Shown here: in pieces, positions 8,036 through 15,285 of the stretch
Layout: the number at the start of each line of letters is the position of its first letter
Position numbering within the stretch: position 1 is the first letter of the stretch
Assembly (NCBI RefSeq): GCF_004011505.1
Contig: NZ_SAUN01000001.1
Location: 1,736,001 to 1,800,000, forward strand
Reading direction: 5' to 3'
DNA from: Nonomuraea polychroma
GTDB lineage: Bacteria > Actinomycetota > Actinomycetes > Streptosporangiales > Streptosporangiaceae
Length of the DNA stretch: 64,000 nucleotides
Notes under the pieces: model-generated
What the model was told of the DNA's origin: nothing
What the model saw: only the letters and a program-made list of their open reading frames with translations
The model's database searches: none
Translations under genes and position numbers: made by a program

Positions 8036-8794
8036 GTGCGGCGCGCGATCCACCTGCTCGAGGAGGTCGACTTCAGGCCGATGAACTCCAGGCGGCCACT
8101 GGAGTATCTGACCTGGCTGACCACGTACAAACGCGAAGACGAGACCCGCACCGCTCCCGAGCTCACCTCCGGCACCTCCATCAGGTCCCGCGAGATCGAC
8201 CTCGTCGGCGCCTTCTACGCCGTCGGCATCACCGGCCATCCGCAGTTCAAGGCCGTCACGCTCTGGGACTGCCACGGCGGCTGGGAGGGCGGCTGGCGGC
8301 AGATGATGGAGATCTACCAGGGGGTCGACGCCCGCCTGTTCCTGTCCGACATCGACGACCTGCGCTTCTCCGCATTCTCGCGGCCGCTCGGCGCCGTGGC
8401 CGGCTGCCCGCCGCTGGCCGAGGCCCCCGCCGCCGAGCTCTACCTCTTCGAAAGCGCCCGGGTACGCCCCGGGGCGGCGCTCGACTATCTCGCCGCCGTA
8501 CGCGCCGAGCGCGCCCCGCTGCTCGCCGAGCACGGCCACACCCTGGTCGGCCTGTACGAGGTGCTCTTCTGCGACACCGAGGCGGTCACCCTGTGGGCCG
8601 TCTCGCTCGACGACCACCTGGCTACCCAGCGCGCCCGCGACGCCGCACTCGGCCTCGACGACGAGGTCGCGCCCGATTCCCGGCTACTGGACTGGGGAAA
8701 ACGGGCTCGCGACTACCTTGACGGCCCGTGGCGTGAGACGCTTCTGGCACCGTTCCCCGGCTGTCGCCTGGCGCCAGGGGCCCTGCCGGGCTAG
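8036..8794 (+). CDS. NIPSNAP-like protein
   Basis: A 252-residue soluble protein. The second half (YLFESARVRPGAALDYLAAVRAERAPLLAEHG...LVGLYEV) resembles a NIPSNAP-type dimeric alpha/beta barrel, and the first half (VGAFYAVGITGHPQFKAVTLWDCHGGWEGGW) looks like a second, degenerate repeat. Such proteins occur in catabolic clusters, but no enzyme activity can be assigned. The GTG at 8036 is set by GAGGAGG at 8025-8031. A palindrome shared with other catabolic genes in this window lies directly upstream. Confidence 0.7.
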   Translation: MRRAIHLLEEVDFRPMNSRRPLEYLTWLTTYKREDETRTAPELTSGTSIRSREIDLVGAFYAVGITGHPQFKAVTLWDCHGGWEGGWRQMMEIYQGVDARLFLSDIDDLRFSAFSRPLGAVAGCPPLAEAPAAELYLFESARVRPGAALDYLAAVRAERAPLLAEHGHTLVGLYEVLFCDTEAVTLWAVSLDDHLATQRARDAALGLDDEVAPDSRLLDWGKRARDYLDGPWRETLLAPFPGCRLAPGALPG

Positions 8795-8814
8795 CGTCGG
8801 CTGCGGAGGTGGCC

Positions 8815-9696
8815 ATGGCGGACCCATACCTCTCCAACGGGCAGAGACCCGACGATCACGTCGCCGCCTGCCCGGACTGCAGCGCGGCTCTCGCGCTGCT
8901 CGACCATCCGGACCCGGCGCTCGCGCCGCCGCCCACGTTACGCGAGGCGGTGTTGTCCAAGGCGCGCCGCCGCCGCAGCCCCGCCCTGATCGGGGTGGCG
9001 ACCGTGGCGGTGCCGTACGCCGAGCAGGTGGCGCTCATGGACGACCTGCTGGGCGAGCTGCGCCTGGACCAGTGGGACGCCCCGGTCGCCAAGCACGGCA
9101 CGGTCAGGGGCATGGTCGAGCACCTGGCGGCCAACGACGCCACCGTCGCCCAGTTCATGGGCGTGCCCGCGGCTCAGGCGGCTCCCGTGCACCGGCACTG
9201 GCGTGAGCAGGCGGGCAACCTGCTCGAACGGGTCTCCTCCAGCAGCGAGGTGCTGCTCGGCGTCGAGGTGACGCTGGCGGGGACGCGGCCGGCCCGGGCG
9301 CCGCTGCGCCAGGCCATGATCCAGCGCACGTTCGAGACGTGGACCCACGCCGACGACATCAGGGCCGCCACCGACCGCTCCAGGTCCGCGCCCCGCGACG
9401 AGCACGTGCACATGATCGCCGAGTTCGGTCTGGCGATGCTGCCGCGCGCGCTGAAGGGGCCGCGCCGCGACGTCTCGGCGACCATCATGCTGACCGGGCC
9501 CGGCGGCGGCACCTGGACGATCCCGCTCTCACCCACCTCGGACCACGTCGCCGTGCTGATCTCGGCCGACGCGGTGGGCTTCTGCCGGCTGCTGGCCAAC
9601 CGATGGCCGCCGGACTTCTTCCCGTACGCCGCCGAGGGCGACCCCGTCCTCGCCCGTGACCTGATCCGTGCCGCCGCGACGTTGGGGTGCGACTGA
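8815..9696 (+). CDS. zinc-finger / maleylpyruvate isomerase (MDMPI) family protein, putative anti-sigma factor
   Basis: This 293-residue protein fuses two parts. The N-terminus (residues 1-55) has an HVAACPDC motif, the HxxxCxxC signature of zinc-binding anti-sigma factors. The rest has a DinB/MDMPI fold with ALMDDLLGELRLDQWDAP, HGTVRGMVEHLAAND and TWTHADDIR. MDMPI proteins are mycothiol-dependent in some cases, but the fusion and the downstream sigma fragment (overlapping stop and start) point to an anti-sigma or redox-sensing role. The ATG at 8815 was chosen because GGAGG ends five bases upstream. It has no membrane segment, so it should act in the cytoplasm. Confidence 0.8.
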   Translation: MADPYLSNGQRPDDHVAACPDCSAALALLDHPDPALAPPPTLREAVLSKARRRRSPALIGVATVAVPYAEQVALMDDLLGELRLDQWDAPVAKHGTVRGMVEHLAANDATVAQFMGVPAAQAAPVHRHWREQAGNLLERVSSSSEVLLGVEVTLAGTRPARAPLRQAMIQRTFETWTHADDIRAATDRSRSAPRDEHVHMIAEFGLAMLPRALKGPRRDVSATIMLTGPGGGTWTIPLSPTSDHVAVLISADAVGFCRLLANRWPPDFFPYAAEGDPVLARDLIRAAATLGCD

Positions 9697-9959
9697 TGAG
9701 CGACATGGACTTGTGTGCTCGCTTGACGGCGGGGGACCTGGACGCGCTGGCGGACGCCTACGACCAGCACGGGTCGCACGTGTATGGGATCGCCGCCACG
9801 ATCACCGGAAGCCAGGAGTACGCCGAGGAGATCACCCAGAGCGTCTTCGTCGCCCTGTGGGAGCAGCCCCTGTCGTACGACCCGAGCCTCGGCTCGTTGC
9901 GCGGCTGGCTGGTCAGCCGCGCGCTGCACGAGTCGGCGCTGCGCTCTAAAGTGAGTTGA
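9696..9959 (+). CDS. truncated ECF-type sigma factor (region 2 only)
   Basis: An 87-residue protein that matches sigma region 2: LDALADAYDQHGSHVYGIAATITGS, EYAEEITQSVFVALWEQP, then the region 2.4-like GSLRGWLVSRALHESALRSK. It stops there, with no region 4. The ATG shares one base with the stop of the MDMPI gene, so the two are coupled. Its end overlaps the convergent phosphatase gene by 14 bp. Either region 4 has been lost or this is a functional short form that binds core polymerase or the anti-sigma protein. The frame itself is clean. Confidence 0.75.
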   Translation: MSDMDLCARLTAGDLDALADAYDQHGSHVYGIAATITGSQEYAEEITQSVFVALWEQPLSYDPSLGSLRGWLVSRALHESALRSKVS

Positions 9960-10548
9960 CGGGCGCGTTCCAGGTCAGGAGCACGGGTTCGGCGTGCTCG
10001 AACCCGAGCCGCGAGTAGGTCCCGGTCTCCAGCTTCAACAACCTGCCCTCCGAGGCCTGCAGGCCCAGCCAGCGGGCGGCCAGCACGCGCAGGAAGTGCC
10101 CGTGCGCGACCAGCACCACCCGGCCCTCGGCCGCCCTGGCCCGCGTGATCACCCGGTCGGCGCGAGCGGCCACCTGGGCGGCGCTCTCGCCGGGGTGCTC
10201 GGCGTCGCCGGGGATCACGCCGTCACGCCACAGGTACCAGCCCGGCCGGGTCTCGCGGATCTTCGGCGTGGTGATGCCCTCGTAGCCGCCGTAGTCCCAC
10301 TCCCACAGATCCGCATCCACCTCGTAGTCCGTCAGCCCCGCCAGCTCCGCCGTGCGCCGGGCGCGCTGGGCGGGGGAGACCAGCACCAGGTCGAACGACC
10401 GCTCCTTGACCAGCGGCGCCAGCGCCCTGGCCTGATCCTCGCCGTGCTCCGTCAAAGGCAGGTCCGTACGTCCGGTGTGCTTGCCCGCCTTGCTCCATTC
10501 GGTCTCACCGTGCCGGAGCAGCAGCATCTCATCCATGGACTCCATCAT
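9946..10548 (-). CDS. histidine phosphatase family protein
   Basis: A 200-residue phosphoglycerate-mutase-like phosphatase. It has the catalytic RHGETEW near the N-terminus, SPAQRARRTAEL, and the second catalytic histidine in VVLVAHGHFLRVLAARWL. Such enzymes remove phosphate from small metabolites or proteins; the substrate is unknown. Two possible starts (10548 and 10536) differ by four residues. It is monocistronic and convergent with the sigma fragment. Confidence 0.9.
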   Translation of the reverse strand: MMESMDEMLLLRHGETEWSKAGKHTGRTDLPLTEHGEDQARALAPLVKERSFDLVLVSPAQRARRTAELAGLTDYEVDADLWEWDYGGYEGITTPKIRETRPGWYLWRDGVIPGDAEHPGESAAQVAARADRVITRARAAEGRVVLVAHGHFLRVLAARWLGLQASEGRLLKLETGTYSRLGFEHAEPVLLTWNAPVNSL

Positions 10549-10557
10549 CCGGCACGC

Positions 10558-10585
10558 TTGACCTCAACCAAGCTTGAGGTAGCAG
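10558..10585 (+). promoter_or_regulatory. SoxR/MerR-type promoter with 18-bp operator
   Basis: A -35-like TTGACC at 10558-10563 is followed by CCTCAACCAAGCTTGAGG at 10562-10579, which has the same perfect outer arms (CCTCAA/TTGAGG) as enterobacterial SoxR boxes. Placing the -10 after a 19-bp spacer, as MerR-family activators require, gives CAGGGT at 10583. No soxR gene lies in the window. Confidence 0.75.
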
Positions 10586-10595
10586 GGTTGGGGGC

Positions 10596-11564
10596 ATGGA
10601 AGCGATCAGACTGCACGCATACGGCCCTGCTGCGAACCTCCGCCTTGAGAGCGTGCCCGACCCGGTGGCCGGCGCCGGGGAGGTGCGCATCGCCGTGCAC
10701 GCGGCCGGCCTGCACTTCATCGAGACCCTCATGCGCCGGGGGCAGGCCGTCGGGCCGCACCCCGCGCCGGCGCTGCCCGCCATCCTCGGAGGGGAAGTGG
10801 CCGGCGTGGTGGAGTCCGTGGGCGAGGAAGTGCCCGCCGAGCTCGTGGGACGCCGCGTGGTGACATCCGACGTGACGTCAGGAGGGTACGCTTCGCTCGC
10901 CGTGGCGTCCGCCTCCTCGCTGGCCACGCTTCCCGGCCATGTGGACTACGGTCCGGCGGTGGCCATGAACACCACCGGAGCCACCACCTTCGGGCTGCTG
11001 GAGCTGGCGCCTCTGAGCGCATCTGACGTGGTGCTGGCCACGGCCGCGGCGGGCGGCATCGGGACGCTGCTCGTGCAGTACGCGCGCGGTGCCGGCGCCC
11101 GCGTGATCGGGGCGGCCGGCGGGCCGGCGAAGGTGCGGCGGGTCGAGGAGCTCGGGGCGGACCTGGCCGTGGACTATCGGCAGCCCGGCTGGGACAAGCT
11201 GGTACGCGAGGCGTTCGGCGAGGTCACCGTGGCCTTCGACGGGGTCGGCGGCGAGCTCGGGCAGGCGGTGTACGGGTTGCTCGGGCGGGGCGGGCGGCAC
11301 GTGGTGTTCGGTTCGGCGGCGGGGGAGTGGTTCTTCGCCGGGGAAGAGGACGCGGCGGCGCGGGGCGTGACCGTGTACGACGGGATCGCTCACCTGCTCG
11401 GCCGCGAGGGTGGCGTGGGCGATCTGCGCGCCCGGGCCCTGGACGCGGCGGCCGACGGGTCGCTCACGCCTGCCGTCCAGGCGTTCCCGCTGGCCGACGC
11501 CGCCGCGGCGCACGAGGCGCTGGAGAGCAGGAACACCATGGGCAAGGTCATCCTCGTCCCGTAG
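10596..11564 (+). CDS. NAD(P)H:quinone oxidoreductase / zinc-independent MDR dehydrogenase
   Basis: A 322-residue medium-chain reductase of the quinone reductase type. It has a GroES-like N-terminal half (residues 1-125) and a Rossmann NADPH fold with AAAGGIGTLLVQYARGAGARVIG near residues 150-170. The structural zinc cysteines of true alcohol dehydrogenases are absent. It should reduce quinones or other electrophiles. The SoxR-type box in its promoter predicts induction by redox-cycling compounds; a comparable oxidoreductase belongs to the SoxR regulon of Streptomyces coelicolor. The ATG has a GGGGG ribosome-binding site. Confidence 0.9.
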   Translation: MEAIRLHAYGPAANLRLESVPDPVAGAGEVRIAVHAAGLHFIETLMRRGQAVGPHPAPALPAILGGEVAGVVESVGEEVPAELVGRRVVTSDVTSGGYASLAVASASSLATLPGHVDYGPAVAMNTTGATTFGLLELAPLSASDVVLATAAAGGIGTLLVQYARGAGARVIGAAGGPAKVRRVEELGADLAVDYRQPGWDKLVREAFGEVTVAFDGVGGELGQAVYGLLGRGGRHVVFGSAAGEWFFAGEEDAAARGVTVYDGIAHLLGREGGVGDLRARALDAAADGSLTPAVQAFPLADAAAAHEALESRNTMGKVILVP

Positions 11565-12465
11565 CGAGCTCCTCGACGACGGGGGCGAAGGTGGCGAGGT
11601 CGCGCTCGTTGTGCATGACGAAGTACGAAATATCATGCTCATCCCGCCAATGGCGGAGCTTGTCGACTATGTCATTATGCGTACCGAGCAGCACCTGGGG
11701 CGTCTCGTCCAGCGACGAGCTGTCGGCCGCGCTCCACGTCTCCTCCGCCTTCCTCGCACCCACCTGGACCACGCTCGTGCCCAGTTCCAGGCGGGTGTAG
11801 CGGTCGCCGGCGGCCGCGCGGACGTGCTGCAGCTTGCCCAGGAACGCCTCAAGCCCGCCGTCCCGCGTGTCGGGCCCGCTGCCGTCCGGCCGCACCCGCA
11901 TCCCGATGTTGACGATGTCGGCCTGCTCGGCCGCCAGCCGTAGTACCCGGGGCCCGCCGCCGCCCAGCACCAGCGGCGGATGCGGCCGCTGTACGGGCTT
12001 GGGCCGCTGATCGAGCCCGTCGATCCGATAGTGGTCACCGCGGAAGTCGAACGTCCCGTCCCCCCAGAGCCCTTTGAGCACCGCGACCGCCTCCCGCAGC
12101 CGCTCCACCCGCACCCCGGGCGCGTCCAGCGCCATCCCGGCGCCCGCATAGTCCTGTGCCATCCACCCGGTCCCGATCCCGACTTCCAGCCGCCCACCGG
12201 ACAGGAGATCGAGCGTCGCCGCCTCCTTGGCCAGCACCGCCGGGTGCCTGAAGTCGTTGGCGAACACCAGTGCCCCCACCCGCAGCCGGTCGGTGGCGCA
12301 GGCGGCCGCGGTCAGCGCCGCGATGGGCGCGAACCGGGGCCCGACCAGGTGATCGGGCACCAACAGCACATCGAACCCGGCCCCTTCCAGCCGCCTGGCC
12401 TTTTCGGCCCACGCCTTCCCGGAGTCCGCCTCCCGCACCACGGCTCCGAACCTGAACGGCCGCAC
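11548..12465 (-). CDS. F420-dependent LLM-class oxidoreductase (TIGR03621-like)
   Basis: A 305-residue luciferase-like TIM-barrel enzyme beginning VRPFRFGAVVREADSGKAWAE. It carries the family segments GFDVLLVPDHL, LSGGRLEVGIGTGWM and PLVLGGGGPRVLRLAAEQAD. Members use reduced F420 (some FMN) to reduce or oxidise varied substrates. The GTG at 12465 is preceded by GAGGAGG at the correct spacing; an upstream TTG at 12489 falls inside the operator palindrome. The shared CAAGCGCTTG palindrome is 21 bp upstream, so it likely belongs to the same regulon as the 13577 operon. Its 3' end overlaps the convergent quinone reductase by 17 bp. Confidence 0.88.
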   Translation of the reverse strand: MRPFRFGAVVREADSGKAWAEKARRLEGAGFDVLLVPDHLVGPRFAPIAALTAAACATDRLRVGALVFANDFRHPAVLAKEAATLDLLSGGRLEVGIGTGWMAQDYAGAGMALDAPGVRVERLREAVAVLKGLWGDGTFDFRGDHYRIDGLDQRPKPVQRPHPPLVLGGGGPRVLRLAAEQADIVNIGMRVRPDGSGPDTRDGGLEAFLGKLQHVRAAAGDRYTRLELGTSVVQVGARKAEETWSAADSSSLDETPQVLLGTHNDIVDKLRHWRDEHDISYFVMHNERDLATFAPVVEELATGRG

Positions 12466-12486
12466 GTTTCCTCCTCTGTCGTCAAG

Positions 12487-12496
12487 CAAGCGCTTG
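12487..12496. promoter_or_regulatory. CAAGCGCTTG palindrome upstream of LLM oxidoreductase
   Basis: Perfect 10-bp palindrome, 21 bp ahead of the start at 12465. The surrounding AGCAAGCGCTTGG is identical to the reverse complement of the site at 13544. Confidence 0.65.
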
Positions 12497-12830
12497 GCAA
12501 AACCTTATGGGGAAAGCCTCGGCGCAGGGCAGGAGTTGATCGACTACATTGCGTCTCCGAATTGCCGGCAAGGGCACAAGGCCGGCGACGTCCAGTCCGA
12601 TGAGGACCTCCGTCGGTTCGTCTACGAGGTGCTCGAAAGGGACGGCGAGTGGCTTGAGCGGCTGGAGAGCCTGTGATCTGCATGGACGTGCGGGACATGC
12701 TCCGCGTGGCCGAGAAAATGCCGGGAGGCCCGCATGTCCACGACTACGGCGCGCTGGTGGCGGCATGGTCATCCGGGGCGAGGCCGGCCTGGCGTGCCTG
12801 GAGGACTGGCTGGCCGAGCAGGTGCGCTGA
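12494..12830 (+). pseudogene. remnants of one or two small genes
   Basis: The gap between the LLM and membrane-protein genes holds coding-like debris. One frame ends at 12676 and reads ...GQELIDYIASPNC...DEDLRRFVYEVLERDGEWLERLESL but has no convincing start codon. A second starts at ATG 12682 (MDVRDMLRVAEKMPGGPHVHDYGALVAA) and continues naturally only after a frameshift near 12768 into ...VIRGEAGLACLEDWLAEQVR, ending at 12830. I do not recognise the parent families. They look like small accessory genes, perhaps a toxin-antitoxin-like pair, in decay. Confidence 0.35.
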
Positions 12831-12834
12831 GCCG

Positions 12835-13479
12835 TCAAGGGCGCGGTAGGGCGAGGGCGATGCCGCCGGAGGCCGCGGCGAAGACGAGCCAGGCAGCGCC
12901 CGCCGCCAGGTTGCCCAGTTGGGCGATCCAGGCGATCGGGATGAGGAACGGCGCCACGATCATGGCGATGGCCGCCCACTTCGGCGCCGCGCTGCTCAGT
13001 GCCGCGATGCCGAGCAGGACGAAGCCGAGCAGGCTGACGAAGAACGTGAACCCGAGTAGCGAGGTCGGCAGCCCTTCGTTCAGCTCCGTGACCAGCCGGT
13101 TCGTGGTCGGCACGTCCAGTCCCGCCTTGGCGGCGGCGTAGATCACGTCGTCGGTGTTCGCGCCGACCGGCAGCGCAAGGATGAACGCGAGGATCATGCC
13201 CACCAGGCCGAGCACCGGCCGGCCCGACCTGGCCACCTTGCTCACCGCGAAGATCGCCGGGATGAACGTGGCGAAGCTCAGGACGCTGACCCAGCTCCAC
13301 AGGGGATAGCTGTCGAGGTTGGCGACGAAGCCCCGGATGTACGGCTCGCCCTCGGCCGTGGTGGCGAAGGGGGCGAACAGCAGCGAGAGGGCGAGCATGA
13401 GCAGTGCGACGACCGCACACGCGATCATGGCGTACCGCGTGAAACCGGCGGTCGCAGGGGGTGTCTCGACTGTGGTCAT
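12835..13479 (-). CDS. multi-pass membrane protein of unknown function
   Basis: A 214-residue integral membrane protein with about six hydrophobic segments (near residues 16-37, 58-78, 88-106, 138-160, 166-185 and 190-210). The loop with GANTDDVIYAAAKAGLDVPTTNRLVTELNEG is external or cytoplasmic. It resembles the DUF4386-like group of small actinomycete membrane proteins, but that is tentative. It is transcribed divergently from the dioxygenase operon. Its promoter region contains the TGAGTAG/CTACTCA inverted repeat. Confidence 0.75.
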   Translation of the reverse strand: MTTVETPPATAGFTRYAMIACAVVALLMLALSLLFAPFATTAEGEPYIRGFVANLDSYPLWSWVSVLSFATFIPAIFAVSKVARSGRPVLGLVGMILAFILALPVGANTDDVIYAAAKAGLDVPTTNRLVTELNEGLPTSLLGFTFFVSLLGFVLLGIAALSSAAPKWAAIAMIVAPFLIPIAWIAQLGNLAAGAAWLVFAAASGGIALALPRP

Positions 13480-13513
13480 GCCCTGAGCGTGGGGTGGGCG
13501 CGCGCCGGCCGCA

Positions 13514-13530
13514 TGAGTAGGGGCTACTCA
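13514..13530. promoter_or_regulatory. TGAGTAG-GGG-CTACTCA inverted repeat
   Basis: Perfect 7-bp arms with a 3-bp spacer in the divergent intergenic region, 35 bp upstream of the membrane-protein start at 13479. It is clearly a protein-binding type site and distinct from the CAAGCGCTTG palindrome 14 bp away. Confidence 0.55.
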
Positions 13531-13543
13531 AATCCTCTCTTAC

Positions 13544-13553
13544 CAAGCGCTTG
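13544..13553. promoter_or_regulatory. CAAGCGCTTG palindrome upstream of the dioxygenase operon
   Basis: Perfect 10-bp palindrome inside ACCAAGCGCTTGCT, 23 bp ahead of the start at 13577. The 14-mer fits AnCAAGnnCTTGnT, the motif reported for the mycobacterial TetR-family repressor KstR2. No such regulator is encoded in the window. Confidence 0.65.
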
Positions 13554-13576
13554 CTTTAGGTGCCAGACTGGGGGCC

Positions 13577-14344
13577 ATGGAGATCCCGGTGCGCCAGGCC
13601 ACCGACGACGAGGTGGCGTTCTTCCACGAGCACGGCTGGGTGCGGCTCGGCCGGCTCATCGACCCCTCCACCGCGGCCGAGCTGCGCGAGCGGGCGGCCG
13701 GTCACCTGAGCGCCCGCGCGAAGGGCAAGCAGACGCTGGTCGACCAGGCGTTCGGCCAGTCGAGGGACATCGCGGCGAGCGACGAGATGTTCGGCGCGCT
13801 GACCATGAGCCCCCAGATGGGCCGCAACGCCGTACGGCTGCTGCGCGGCGTGCGCGCGGTTCGCGTGCAGGTCACCAACCTCCTGGTCAAGGAGGCGGGC
13901 GAGCACGGCGCCACCGAGTTCCACCAGGACTTCCCCTGGATGCCGATGGACCGCTCGGCCATGCTGACCGTGTGGCTGGCGCTCGCGGACGTGCCCGCCG
14001 ACATGGGCTCGCTCAGGTTCTACGACGGCTCGCACCGCCACGGCCTGCTCGGGCGCAGCTTCACCCGGCCCGGGGACGACCAGCTCAGCCAGCACCCGTG
14101 GTTGAAGGAGCTGGAGCTGTCGCCGCCGCTCGACCTCAAGGCGGGGGACGCGACCGTGCACCACGCGCTGACCGTGCACGGCGCGCCCGCCAACCGCCAC
14201 GACAAGCCGCGGCTGTCGTTCACCGTCACTTACTTCGACGCCGACGCGCTCTACACCGGCCTGCCGTACCAGCAGACCGACGGGCTCGGGCTCCAGGTGA
14301 ACCGCCCGTTCGAGCACGAGAGGTTCCCGTGCCTGAGACCGTGA
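13577..14344 (+). CDS. phytanoyl-CoA dioxygenase (PhyH) family protein
   Basis: A 255-residue Fe(II)/2-oxoglutarate oxygenase. The metal-binding HQD is in EFHQDFPW near residues 116-118, and the distal histidine is probably in the HHALTVHGAPANRHDKPRLS segment, whose arginine should bind 2-oxoglutarate. PhyH enzymes hydroxylate aliphatic or terpenoid-like substrates. It is the first gene of a four-gene operon. Its last 16 bp overlap the next start, so it is translationally coupled to the hydrolase. The CAAGCGCTTG palindrome lies upstream. Confidence 0.88.
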   Translation: MEIPVRQATDDEVAFFHEHGWVRLGRLIDPSTAAELRERAAGHLSARAKGKQTLVDQAFGQSRDIAASDEMFGALTMSPQMGRNAVRLLRGVRAVRVQVTNLLVKEAGEHGATEFHQDFPWMPMDRSAMLTVWLALADVPADMGSLRFYDGSHRHGLLGRSFTRPGDDQLSQHPWLKELELSPPLDLKAGDATVHHALTVHGAPANRHDKPRLSFTVTYFDADALYTGLPYQQTDGLGLQVNRPFEHERFPCLRP

Positions 14345-15285
14345 GAGGCCCGGTCGCCGACCTGGGGGCGACGCTCATGCACGAGCACGTCTTCGGGCTG
14401 AGCCCGGAGATCCTGTGGAACTGGCCGGACATCCCGGAGGGATGGGACCTGGAGACGCGGGCCAGGGAAGCGGCGGACAAGCTGGAGGCGCTGAAGGCCG
14501 AGGGCATCGACACGATCGTGGACCTCACGGTGGTCGGGCTCGGCCGCCACATCCCGTCGGTGCAGCGTGTGGCCGAGCTGACCAGCGTGAACATCGTGGC
14601 CGCGACGGGGCTCTACACCTACGACACGCTGCCGCCGTATTTCGGCAACCGCGGTCCCGGGTCGTTGTTCGGCGGGCCGGACCGGCTGGCGGAGTTCTTC
14701 GTACGCGACATCGTCGAGGGCGTCGGGCGGACCGGCGTCAAGGCCGCCATGCTCAAGTGCGCCTCCGACCACCTAGGCATGACGAAGGGCTGCGAGCGGG
14801 TCTTCAGGGCGGTCGCGGAGGCGCAGCTGGAGACCGGCGTGCCGATCACCACGCATTCCCACAGCGCTTCCCGGGGCGGGCTCGAACAGCAGCGCCTGCT
14901 CGGCTCGCTCGGGGTCGACCTGGGCCGGGTGGTGATCGGGCACGCCGGGGACTCGACCGACGTGGCCTATCTCGAAGAGCTGGTGGCGAACGGCTCCTAT
15001 CTGGGCATGGACCGCTTCGGCATCGAGACGATCAGCTCGTTCGAGGACCGGGTGTCGGTGGTGGTGGCGATGTGCGAGCGCGGACACGCCGGAAAAATGG
15101 TCTTAGGTCATGACTCGTACTGCTTCAACGACCGGTTCGACGCCGACGTCGTACGGCGCCGCCACCCGAACTATCACCTTCTCCACATCTCCCGCGACGT
15201 AGTGCCCGAGCTCCGCAAGAGAGGCGTCACGGACGACCAGATCCACCAGATGCTCGTCTACAACCCGCGGAGGATCTTCGCATGA
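14329..15285 (+). CDS. phosphotriesterase (PTE)-family amidohydrolase / lactonase
   Basis: A 318-residue TIM-barrel metal hydrolase. It has MHEHVFG (HxH metal ligands, residues 15-21), VKAAMLKCASD (the lysine likely carbamylated), TTHSHSASRGG, IGHAGDSTD and GHDSYCFND (ligand aspartate). Natural members are mostly lactonases or esterases rather than phosphotriesterases. The GTG at 14329 follows GAGAGG inside the dioxygenase gene. Its stop overlaps the P450 start (ATGA). In this operon it could open a lactone or ester made by the upstream oxygenase; that is inference. Confidence 0.88.
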   Translation: MPETVRGPVADLGATLMHEHVFGLSPEILWNWPDIPEGWDLETRAREAADKLEALKAEGIDTIVDLTVVGLGRHIPSVQRVAELTSVNIVAATGLYTYDTLPPYFGNRGPGSLFGGPDRLAEFFVRDIVEGVGRTGVKAAMLKCASDHLGMTKGCERVFRAVAEAQLETGVPITTHSHSASRGGLEQQRLLGSLGVDLGRVVIGHAGDSTDVAYLEELVANGSYLGMDRFGIETISSFEDRVSVVVAMCERGHAGKMVLGHDSYCFNDRFDADVVRRRHPNYHLLHISRDVVPELRKRGVTDDQIHQMLVYNPRRIFA

